Positions 52,667 to 60,062 of a stretch of 64,000 nt of DNA are shown here, one piece after another; position 1 is the first letter of the stretch, and the number at the start of each line of letters is the position of its first letter. This DNA is from JBEBSD01 sp040394475 (lineage in GTDB: Bacteria; Bacteroidota; Bacteroidia; Cytophagales; Spirosomataceae). The position numbers were made by a program, and so were the translations under genes. Location of the stretch: positions 62,001 through 126,000 of the forward strand of contig JBEBSD010000003.1 in assembly GCA_040394475.1 (NCBI GenBank), read 5' to 3'. Under the pieces are notes generated by a model. It was not told where the DNA came from and made no database searches. It saw only the letters and a program-made list of their open reading frames with translations.

Positions 52667-53431
52667 GTGAAATTAAGTGTTGTGATTCCAGCTTATAACG
52701 AAGAAGATTCCATTGCCGACACCCTTCGTTCGTTGCACGGAACGTTAAAAAAACACGGTATCCCACACGAAATTTGTGTGACCAACGATAATTCGAAAGA
52801 CGGAACCCTGCGGGTACTTGACGAGCTGTCGCTCGAAATTCCGGAACTGATTTATTATACCAATCTCGGACCCAACGGGTTTGGGTATGCCGTCAGGTAT
52901 GGTCTTGAGCGTTTTTCCGGTGACTGTGTGGCGGTGTTTATGGCGGATATGTCGGATGATCCGGAGGACCTGGTGAAATTTTATCATAAAATGCTGGAAG
53001 GGGATTACGATTGTGTTTTCGGATCGCGTTGGGAAGCGGGAGGCAAGGTGGTCGATTACCCGAGGGTCAAGCGGTTTATTAACCGGATCGCCAATTTTAT
53101 CGTAAAGGTGGTTATGGGGATTCCCTACAACGATACGACAAATGCCTTCAAGCTGTATAAGCGGGAAACCATCGAAGGGATCAAGCCCTTTCTGGCGCCT
53201 CATTTCAACCTGACCATCGAGTTGCCGCTGAAGGCAATGGTCCGTGGCTATAACTACGCAGTGGTACCCAACAGCTGGACGAACCGGAAGTTCGGAGAGT
53301 CGAAGCTGAAGATCAAGGAAATGGGAAGCCGTTACTTTTTTATTCTCCTGTATTGTTTGATCGAAAAGTATTTTTCGCAGGGCGATTATATGAAAAAAAC
53401 GGAAGCTGTTAAAAAGCAGGTGAGCCGGTAG
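52667..53431 (+). CDS. GT2 glycosyltransferase, polyprenyl-phosphate sugar synthase-like
   Basis: The gene starts with GTG at 52667 and gives 254 residues. The GT-A fold begins at once (KLSVVIPAYNEEDSIADTL), followed by CVTNDNSKDGTLRVLDEL, VAVFMADMSDDPEDLVKFY (acidic sugar-nucleotide site), FGSRWEAGG and YNDTTNAFKLYKRE. This is the dolichol/undecaprenyl-phosphate mannosyltransferase pattern without the C-terminal membrane helices. It lies 34 bp after DedA. Confidence 0.9.
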   Translation: MKLSVVIPAYNEEDSIADTLRSLHGTLKKHGIPHEICVTNDNSKDGTLRVLDELSLEIPELIYYTNLGPNGFGYAVRYGLERFSGDCVAVFMADMSDDPEDLVKFYHKMLEGDYDCVFGSRWEAGGKVVDYPRVKRFINRIANFIVKVVMGIPYNDTTNAFKLYKRETIEGIKPFLAPHFNLTIELPLKAMVRGYNYAVVPNSWTNRKFGESKLKIKEMGSRYFFILLYCLIEKYFSQGDYMKKTEAVKKQVSR

Positions 53432-53440
53432 CGCGCATCC

Positions 53441-53641
53441 ATGGTCTGTGTCCCCACAGACCATTTTGGATACGAGCTGGATTCTAAAGTGGTCTGTGAG
53501 GACACAGACCACGGTGGGGACACAGACCACGGTGGGGACACAGACCACGGTGAGGACACAGACCACGGTGGGGACACAGACCACGGTGAGGACACAGACC
53601 ACGGTGAGGACACAGACCACGGTGGGGACACAGACCACGGG
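53441..53641 (+). repeat. Hairpins followed by eight 18-bp tandem units
   Basis: Two perfect 10-bp-arm hairpins, ATGGTCTGTG-N4-CACAGACCAT (53441-53464) and GTGGTCTGTG-N4-CACAGACCAC (53489-53512), precede eight direct units of G(G/A)GGACACAGACCACGG(T) between 53498 and 53641. The units are the right arm of the hairpin copied in tandem; only positions 2 and the last base vary. It fills the gap between the glycosyltransferase and the beta-lactamase-fold gene. A short open frame runs through it (DTDHGG/E repeats) but nothing else suggests a gene. Confidence 0.8.
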
Positions 53642-53716
53642 AAGTGAAGAAGGGATCAGGAAATCAGCTAGCCCGTAGCGATTTGCTGTAAATCTGCTAT
53701 ATTCGTGTAACACAAA

Positions 53717-55102
53717 ATGACAAGCGCAATGTACGTAGAACAAATTTATACCGGTTGCCTGGCACAGGGAGCTTATTATATTGAGAGTAATGGCGAAGCC
53801 GTGGTAATTGATCCGTTACGGGAAGTAAGTCCTTACCTGAAACGTGCGGAAAAAGACAACGCTACCATCAAATATGTTTTCGAAACCCATTTTCATGCCG
53901 ATTTTGTCAGCGGTCATATTGACCTGGCCGAGAAGACGGGGGCGGCGATTGTCTATGGCCCGACGGCCCAGCCTGATTTCAAAGCGCATATCGCGGCCGA
54001 CGGAGAGGAATTCAGGGTAGGGGCGCTCACCTTTAAAGCCATCCATACACCAGGCCACACATTGGAAAGTACTTGTTACCTGCTCAAAAACGAGGAAGGG
54101 AAAGAAGTGGCGCTCTTTACCGGCGATACCTTGTTTATAGGGGACGTCGGCCGGCCGGACCTGGCCCAGAAGCTGCAGTCGGACCTGACGCAGGAAAAAC
54201 TGGCAGGTTTGCTGTATGATTCGCTGCGGGAGAAAATCCTGCCTCTTCCGGATAGTCTGATCATCTACCCGGCGCACGGCGCAGGATCGGCTTGCGGCAA
54301 GAACATGAGCAAGGAAACAACTGATACCCTGGGGCACCAGAAGGAAGTGAATTATGCACTCCAGCCGATGACCAAAGAGGCATTTATAAAAGCGGTTACA
54401 GAAGGCCTGACGCAGCCTCCCCTGTATTTCCCGGAGAATGTCCGGATGAACAGCAAAGGGTACGACAGTATCGATACGGTACTGGGCAGAGGATTACAGG
54501 CGCTTTCTCCCGAAGCATTTGAGCGCCTTGCCAACGAATCGGGAGCGGTGCTGCTCGACACCCGTGACGCGGAAGTGTTTGCCCGGGGGTTCATTCCCAA
54601 TTCAATTAATATAGGGGTAGATGGAAGCTTCGCGCCCTGGGTAGGAGCCCTGATCCCGGATGTGAAACAACCGCTCTTACTGATAACCGAAACGGGCCGC
54701 GAAGAAGAGGTGGTCACGCGGCTGGCCAGAGTAGGCTATGATTACGCGCTAGGGTACCTTCGCGACGGGTTTGACGCCTGGCTGAAGGCCGGAAAAGAAA
54801 CGGACCGGATTGAATCCGTTGCTGCCGCGGAAATTGCTCCGGATGCCGAATTCCTGGATGTACGGAAGGAGAACGAATACGATACCGGCCATGTCGAGGG
54901 TGCGCTGAACGTGCCCCTGGATTACATCAATGAGCAGCTTCACAAGATTTCCAAAGACAGAACCTATTACATACACTGCGCGGGTGGGTATCGCTCGATG
55001 GTATTTGCCTCCATCCTGAAATCCCGCGGATACGAGCATATCGTCAACGTACAGGGAGGATTTAAAGCTCTTAAAGAAGCCCGAAAATTTGACCTCGCCT
55101 AA
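53717..55102 (+). CDS. Beta-lactamase-fold hydrolase with two rhodanese domains
   Basis: A 461-residue cytoplasmic enzyme; an ATG at 53729 (MYVEQIYTGC) is an equally good start. The N-terminal domain has THFHADFVSGH (H58, H60, D62, H67), HTPGHTLESTCYLL and FTGDTLFIGDVGRPDL, the pattern of persulfide dioxygenase/glyoxalase II-like proteins. Two rhodanese domains follow. The first has TETGREEE where the active Cys would be and is probably inactive; the second has the loop HCAGGYRS with its Cys. This architecture suggests handling of glutathione- or low-molecular-weight persulfides. Confidence 0.9.
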   Translation: MTSAMYVEQIYTGCLAQGAYYIESNGEAVVIDPLREVSPYLKRAEKDNATIKYVFETHFHADFVSGHIDLAEKTGAAIVYGPTAQPDFKAHIAADGEEFRVGALTFKAIHTPGHTLESTCYLLKNEEGKEVALFTGDTLFIGDVGRPDLAQKLQSDLTQEKLAGLLYDSLREKILPLPDSLIIYPAHGAGSACGKNMSKETTDTLGHQKEVNYALQPMTKEAFIKAVTEGLTQPPLYFPENVRMNSKGYDSIDTVLGRGLQALSPEAFERLANESGAVLLDTRDAEVFARGFIPNSINIGVDGSFAPWVGALIPDVKQPLLLITETGREEEVVTRLARVGYDYALGYLRDGFDAWLKAGKETDRIESVAAAEIAPDAEFLDVRKENEYDTGHVEGALNVPLDYINEQLHKISKDRTYYIHCAGGYRSMVFASILKSRGYEHIVNVQGGFKALKEARKFDLA

Positions 55103-55124
55103 CCGCTCTCTCCCGTGCGGCGGG

Positions 55125-55640
55125 TCACGCTGACCCGGTCAGAGACGAGTGAGAGCCAGGTGCTTGGCCCCATCATTTTCCTCCGTGTTTTCTCTGTGTT
55201 TTTCCCTCTGTGAAGCTCCGTGTCACTTTTTTATCCGCGCCTGTATCGTCTTGCTACGCAGGTCAGGAGACCTGCCGTCACCCTCCCGTCGTCAGCGTGA
55301 CCCGGTCAGCGTGACCGGGTCAGAGACGAGTGAGAGCCAGGTGCTTGGCCCCATCATTTTCCTCCGTGTTTTCTCCGTGTTTTTCCCTCTGTGAAGCTCC
55401 GTGTTACTTTTTTTATCCGCGCACGTATCGTCTCGCTGCGCAGGTCAGGAGACCTGCTGTCACCCTCCCGTCGTCAGCGTGACCCGGTCAGTGTGACCCG
55501 GTCAGAGACGAGGGAGAGCCAGTGAGAGCCAGGTGCTTGGCCCCATCATTTTCCTCTGTGTTTTCTCCGTGTTTTTCCCTCTGTGAAGCTCCGTGTTACT
55601 TTTTTTATCCGCGCCTGCATCGTGTTGCTACGCAGATCGT
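55125..55640. repeat. Three tandem copies of a ~181-bp intergenic repeat
   Basis: The unit begins GTCAGAGACGAG near 55138, 55319 and 55501. It contains GGTGCTTGGCCCCATC, a T-rich block (CTCCGTGTTTT, CTGTGAAGCTCCGTGT), ATCCGCGCxxGTATCGT and a perfect hairpin GCAGGTC-AGGA-GACCTGC (55258-55275 and 55440-55457; not kept in the third copy). Copies differ by scattered single-base changes, and copy 3 has a 12-base duplication (GAGAGCCAGT). No gene is visible in the 600-bp gap between 55103 and 55708. Confidence 0.8.
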
Positions 55641-55655
55641 ACCGCTACGTCGCCT

Positions 55656-55694
55656 AAAAAGCATTCAGCCCGAGTCACAGGGCCCGGGCTGAAT
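55656..55694 (-). terminator. Rho-independent terminator of the rhamnosidase gene
   Basis: Arms ATTCAGCCCG (55663-55672) and CGGGCTGAAT (55685-55694) with a 12-base loop, followed on the minus strand by GCTTTTT (ends 55656). It lies 14 bases after the stop of the gene ending at 55709. Confidence 0.85.
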
Positions 55695-55708
55695 GACAAG
55701 TAGTAGTG

Positions 55709-57472
55709 TCAGCGGATAATTTTAATCCCTTTGGGAGCGTCGATCTGGCTGGTAACCTTACCGTTTGCCTGTTTGGTATGCTTCACCTTTACAAGACCGA
55801 GTGGGGTAGGGAAGGTCCCTTCAGCGAATTTCAGATCTCCCAGGTTCGGTTTAATACTGATGGTTTTGCACCCCGGCTCCAGCACCCTGATTCCCAGAAC
55901 ATGTTCTGTCAGCCAGGGAGTCGGACCGGAAGCCCATCCATGACAAAGGCTGTGGCGGAAGCCCACATAACAGTAGCCGCCGAAATCGCCGTGAATGTCT
56001 TTTTGGCCCGGCTTGGGGAGTTCGTCAATGCGGGAAGCATTGGGGAGCCATTTCAGGTTGAAATCCTCCCAAAACGTAGTAGCTCCCAGTCCGAGCATCG
56101 CCCCCCAGTACTCCCGGATGGCATCGATTGCTCCCTGGTAATCGCCGGCCTTTGCTTTGGCCTGCAGCATGTAATAGCCGTAAAAGGTGGAAAAGTTTTC
56201 GGCTCCTCCCACCGCAAGCACTTCGTCATTGGCTTTTTGCGCAGGGATAATATCGGCAAGCGCCATCAGTGCAGCTGCCTGCTTGGAGTTGTTATGATCG
56301 GGAATATACTTACGAAGCCGCACGACGGCCTCTTCGCACTTCTTTTGCATCACCGGGTCTTTTAAAATCTGGCACAACTCGGCGCCTGCCGTAAATGCCC
56401 ACACCATCATTGCCTGCAGACCGGCATCCACTCCGGTTTTGTTCTCGCTGGAAGGCCAGTCGAGGAAACGGGTCCCGTCGAGGGTTTCCTTATTATCGTT
56501 CCCGATTTTGGTCATCATATGGTTGAGCAGCTGCACCAGGTACTCTTTTTGTTCGGCCAGGTAGTTTAGGTCACCATTATGGTAGTACCAGTCGCGGTGG
56601 ATAATGATCCACCACATCGAATAGGTGCTGATACCGTTCATCCATTGGGGGATGGGCGTGATGTCACGTGAAAGATCCAGGCTTTTGGGAACCACGTTAT
56701 TGTACCCGAAAATAGTGCTGATCGCCGACACTTCCGGGTGCATATCGCCCACCCACACCAGGCGGTCGCGTTTGATGCCGTCCCACAGGTAATCCTGCAT
56801 ATTGAGGTGCACGGTATAGGCGCCGGTCATCCAGATTTTGTTCAGGAGTTCATCGCTGGAGTTAAAGGATCCCAGGTAAGGGATATCCCGGAACGTAAAC
56901 GAAGCCCTCACTTCTTTCAGTTGGAGCTCTACCGGAGCATCCAGTACGTCAATCCGGACAAAGCGGAACCCGGTGTTGCCGATTTCCAGTTTACCCAGCC
57001 AGGGTACCTCCACTTCCAGGTCGCGCATGGCATGATCGTTGGTGGCATTCTGGTTCGGTTCGATCTCACTCATGGCCTCGCTGACGGATTCCCCAAAACG
57101 GACCCGAAGTTTAACGGGTTTGTTGCCGGGGTACATTCCCGTTACAATTTGAAGGCCTCCGTGAAGCTCTTTACCAAAGTCCAGCAAGAAAGCAGGTTTC
57201 ACCTGCGGAGTACTTTTAAGGACGGCCATATTTTGATTGGCCAGGTCTGCTTGTCCGTTACCGGGCAGCAGCAGTCGTTCCAGGTTATGGATGCGGTCTT
57301 TTTCCAGGGTATTTTGCCAGAGGATTTTTACGGGAGACAGGTACCGTGTTACCGTTTCCACTGCTTGTGCATTTCGGGCTTCTTCCTGCGAAAACACCGG
57401 CGGGAGCTGGGCCGGAAGCAAGGACGGCCATGCACAGACAAATACTAACGGTAGAAATGTTTTTTTAAACAT
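55709..57472 (-). CDS. Secreted alpha-L-rhamnosidase-type six-hairpin glycosidase
   Basis: A 587-residue protein with signal peptide (FLPLVFVCAWPSLLPAQ). An N-terminal beta domain (LLDFGKELHGGLQIVTGMYPG) is followed by an (alpha/alpha)6 barrel with DGIKRDRLVWVGDMHPE, the conserved catalytic-acid block of GH78, and a C-terminal beta domain (LEPGCKTISIKPNLGDL). GH78 enzymes remove alpha-L-rhamnose from pectin-type or polyphenol glycosides. It is shorter than many GH78 proteins and stands alone with its own terminator, so the precise substrate is open. Confidence 0.85.
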   Translation of the reverse strand: MFKKTFLPLVFVCAWPSLLPAQLPPVFSQEEARNAQAVETVTRYLSPVKILWQNTLEKDRIHNLERLLLPGNGQADLANQNMAVLKSTPQVKPAFLLDFGKELHGGLQIVTGMYPGNKPVKLRVRFGESVSEAMSEIEPNQNATNDHAMRDLEVEVPWLGKLEIGNTGFRFVRIDVLDAPVELQLKEVRASFTFRDIPYLGSFNSSDELLNKIWMTGAYTVHLNMQDYLWDGIKRDRLVWVGDMHPEVSAISTIFGYNNVVPKSLDLSRDITPIPQWMNGISTYSMWWIIIHRDWYYHNGDLNYLAEQKEYLVQLLNHMMTKIGNDNKETLDGTRFLDWPSSENKTGVDAGLQAMMVWAFTAGAELCQILKDPVMQKKCEEAVVRLRKYIPDHNNSKQAAALMALADIIPAQKANDEVLAVGGAENFSTFYGYYMLQAKAKAGDYQGAIDAIREYWGAMLGLGATTFWEDFNLKWLPNASRIDELPKPGQKDIHGDFGGYCYVGFRHSLCHGWASGPTPWLTEHVLGIRVLEPGCKTISIKPNLGDLKFAEGTFPTPLGLVKVKHTKQANGKVTSQIDAPKGIKIIR

Positions 57473-57593
57473 GGATTTAGCTGAATTGTAGTGATAGAAA
57501 TTCCTACAATTTTATAAAAAGTGAGACGCGGGTCTCTCCTGTGCTCTCCTGTGTGCGGGTACGGGGACTTTGCGCTCCCCGGGGCGGCAGCTA

Positions 57594-58430
57594 TTATTCC
57601 TGACGGCCCTGGCTGTCCTGGTACAGGCGGATTTCGGTTTGGGGAGTGGGCGGTGCGATGTGATGGGTGGCGAGGGCTTCTTTCAGGTTCTCCTGGTTTT
57701 CATAAAATGCATTGCCATAGTCGTTTTTGGATGCCCATGCCTGGATCAGCAGGTTAACGGTGTTGGGACTTAGCTGGTTCACCAGTACCTGCGGAGCCGG
57801 ATGGGGTAAAATCCGTGTATCTTCCCGAAGGACATCAAGAATCACCGAACGGACGGCCTTGATATCGGATTTGTCGGAAATATCCAGTTTGTATTCGATT
57901 CGCCTGGATTGGATATTGGAATAATTGGTAATAATTGAGTTCGCCAACGGGCCGTTCGGAGCAAAAACAGTAATACCGTCGGCCTTTCTCAGAGTGGTAT
58001 ACAGGATATCGATATGCTCTATCGTTCCTGAGGCGCCGTTGGTGCTGTCAATCGCATCTCCTACCCGGAAAGGCCGGAAGAGTAAGATGAGCACCCCTCC
58101 GGCAAAGTTGGACAAACTTCCCTGAAGGGAGAGACCAACCGCCAGGCTGGCGGCGCTCAGGACTGCCAGAAAGGAGGTGGTCTGAAGTCCCATTGTACTG
58201 GCGGCCGACAGCAGGAGCATGGCATAAAGGATGAATTTGAGCAGACTCATGATAAAGTCGCGCAAAGACAGTTCTACCTTGTTTTTCTCGAAGCGGTTCC
58301 GGACAATCCGCAGGATAATGCGAACCAGGTAACTTCCTATAATCAGAACAATGATCCCCAGGACGATAGAGGGAACACGCTGCAGAATAGCGTCCAGGAT
58401 GTGATCAAGGCCATTTTCCAGTTTTTGCAT
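57594..58430 (-). CDS. Small-conductance mechanosensitive channel (MscS family)
   Basis: A 278-residue inner-membrane protein. Two outer helices (VPSIVLGIIVLIIGSYLV, LLKFILYAMLLLSAASTM), the pore helix FLAVLSAASLAVGLSLQGSL and LLFRPFRVGDAI, then the cytoplasmic beta domain and the C-terminal vestibule (LIQAWASKNDYGNAFYENQ). It opens under membrane tension to release solutes. Single-gene unit, divergent from yjbQ. Confidence 0.92.
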   Translation of the reverse strand: MQKLENGLDHILDAILQRVPSIVLGIIVLIIGSYLVRIILRIVRNRFEKNKVELSLRDFIMSLLKFILYAMLLLSAASTMGLQTTSFLAVLSAASLAVGLSLQGSLSNFAGGVLILLFRPFRVGDAIDSTNGASGTIEHIDILYTTLRKADGITVFAPNGPLANSIITNYSNIQSRRIEYKLDISDKSDIKAVRSVILDVLREDTRILPHPAPQVLVNQLSPNTVNLLIQAWASKNDYGNAFYENQENLKEALATHHIAPPTPQTEIRLYQDSQGRQE

Positions 58431-58551
58431 GTCAAGTAGATGGGACAGGTGACACTTATTTCCTGGTAAGTTAACGTTTAGAAAGCGATCATTGTTCGTA
58501 AAGCGTACGGATTCTGTTATTTTAGCAGATCAGTAACAGACAGCTTATCCC

Positions 58552-58974
58552 ATGAAATTCTACCAGCAGTTCCTGACACTCCCGCCAAAAAAACGCGGGT
58601 TTCATCTGATCACGCCGGCTATTGCAGACGCCCTGACTCCGGTCCGGCATTGGAAAACAGGGGTTTGCCAGGTATTTATCCGGCATACCTCTGCTGCACT
58701 GACTATCAATGAAAATGCAGATCCGACGGTGCGGATTGATTTTGAGACGTACTTCAATAAGGCTGTTCCTGAAAATGATCCCGATTTCCTGCACCATTAT
58801 GAAGGTCCTGACGACATGCCGGCACATCTCAAATCGTCGCTCCTGGGGGCGTCAGTGAGTGTTCCCATCCACCAGGGGAAACTGGCATTGGGAACCTGGC
58901 AGGGGATTTACCTTTGTGAGCACCGGGATCATGGCGGCAGCAGGCAGCTCGTCCTGACAGCCTGGGGGGAATAA
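58552..58974 (+). CDS. yjbQ: YjbQ family protein
   Basis: A 140-residue cytoplasmic protein of UPF0047/YjbQ: HLITPAIADALTPVRHWKTG, IRHTSAALTINENADPTV, HHYEGPDDMPAHLKSSLLG, PIHQGKLALGTWQGIYLCEHRD. The family has weak thiamine-phosphate synthase activity and conserved His/Asp metal site residues; the physiological role is uncertain. Confidence 0.92.
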   Translation: MKFYQQFLTLPPKKRGFHLITPAIADALTPVRHWKTGVCQVFIRHTSAALTINENADPTVRIDFETYFNKAVPENDPDFLHHYEGPDDMPAHLKSSLLGASVSVPIHQGKLALGTWQGIYLCEHRDHGGSRQLVLTAWGE

Positions 58975-58979
58975 AAGGC

Positions 58980-59011
58980 AAACCGGAGATTTGCGTTGAA
59001 ACCTCCGGTTT
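58980..59011. terminator. Hairpin between convergent yjbQ and DUF805 genes
   Basis: Arms AAACCGGAG (58980-58988) and CTCCGGTTT (59003-59011) with a 14-base loop. On the minus strand it is followed by GCCTTTTAT, so it is best read as the DUF805 terminator; on the plus strand there is no T run. Confidence 0.45.
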
Positions 59012-59043
59012 ACTGCTGGCGCCGGTGCCGGCGATGGTTGCTG

Positions 59044-59427
59044 TTAGATACTCGCTTCAGCGGTGCTTTCCTTGGGATTGATCCCGTACTGATTAGTGCC
59101 GGGAGTGCCTTCCTTGACTGCCAGTACGATGAACCATATAAAACCAATAATGGGAATCAAATTAATAAGCACGTACCAGCCGCTTTTGTCAATATCATGA
59201 AGCCGTCTGACAGCAACTGCAATACCGGGGACCAGTACCGCCAGCGCATAAAGCCCGTAAATAGGACCGTATCCGATAGCTTCATAAGCCAACCCTAACA
59301 GGTTGTCGAGCGTCATCGCGATGATCCCGAAGATCAGGTTAAACAAGACAAAATACCAGAACTCGCTTCTTCTTGCCCTTCCGGTGAAGGTGGCGTAATT
59401 TTGTAATACTTTCCGATAATAGTTCAT
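59044..59427 (-). CDS. DUF805 membrane protein
   Basis: A 127-residue protein with the DUF805 start (NYATFTGRARRSEFWYFVLFN), three or four helices and the conserved VRRLHDIDKSGWYVLI block, ending in a hydrophilic tail. Small DUF805 proteins are common inner-membrane proteins of unknown role. Monocistronic. Confidence 0.9.
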   Translation of the reverse strand: MNYYRKVLQNYATFTGRARRSEFWYFVLFNLIFGIIAMTLDNLLGLAYEAIGYGPIYGLYALAVLVPGIAVAVRRLHDIDKSGWYVLINLIPIIGFIWFIVLAVKEGTPGTNQYGINPKESTAEASI

Positions 59428-59869
59428 TGTTAAGGTTATTTAGTAGAGAATACCTACTCGTCTGGCTTTTCGGATCCGCCCCGTTTTTGAAATGGTCATC
59501 CGGCTCCATTACGCTGCCTCAGCTGCGTCGGTAACAACGGCTTAAGGCGGATGCAGGGATGTTTTCATGAAGTCGGGGCTACGGTTTTGAAGTGATCAGA
59601 TGTATACTCAAAAAAGCACGTGAACCTTAAGGACTTAAACCTTGCTGCGGCATGCAGCAGCAAGATCTTTAATGGGTTAGAAGTGGCAATAGTACTAAAT
59701 TATCTGTAAAAAACAAAATATTTTAAAGGGAGGTTATTATCCGGTGTATTCGGTTGCAAAGCGATAAAATGGAAACGGGGAATGAGTGGGGTTTAGTTTC
59801 GCTTCTGCGGTCCGGTGGAGGTATATAGTAAGCTAGAAATTCGTATAGTAGGTGTGGGGAATCGATACG

Positions 59870-60058
59870 GGTAACGTTATAGGATGGCTATTGCTTTAAG
59901 AGTTATATGAAAGAGTTGTCATTCCCGCAGCAGTTTATCAGGAAATAGAAGCCTTCTCCGAATTTCAGGTACATTTTCGATTAGAAAACCGATCCGCACG
60001 GGTTTTATTGGTAAACGGGCCGTCCGTCGAGCCCGGGATGATCGCATTTACCTCTACA
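59870..60058 (+). pseudogene. PIN/VapC-like (DUF3368) toxin remnant
   Basis: In one frame the 5' side of the phospholipase gene reads GNVIGWLLL, a TAA at 59897-59899, then ELYERVVIPAAVYQEIEAF and about 35 more residues. ELYxxVxIPxAVYxEI is the signature helix-strand-helix of DUF3368 PIN-domain toxins. The catalytic acidic residues upstream and the C-terminal half are missing, so it is a decayed fragment. The rest of 59428-59869 shows no gene. Confidence 0.4.
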
Positions 60059-60062
60059 TTCA

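Noticed and set aside
53441..53641. CRISPR array
   Set aside because: Units are directly adjacent without spacers and no cas genes are near.
53441..53647. Short DTDHGG-repeat protein
   Set aside because: The frame exists only because 18 is a multiple of 3; the DNA is explained better as an amplified hairpin arm.
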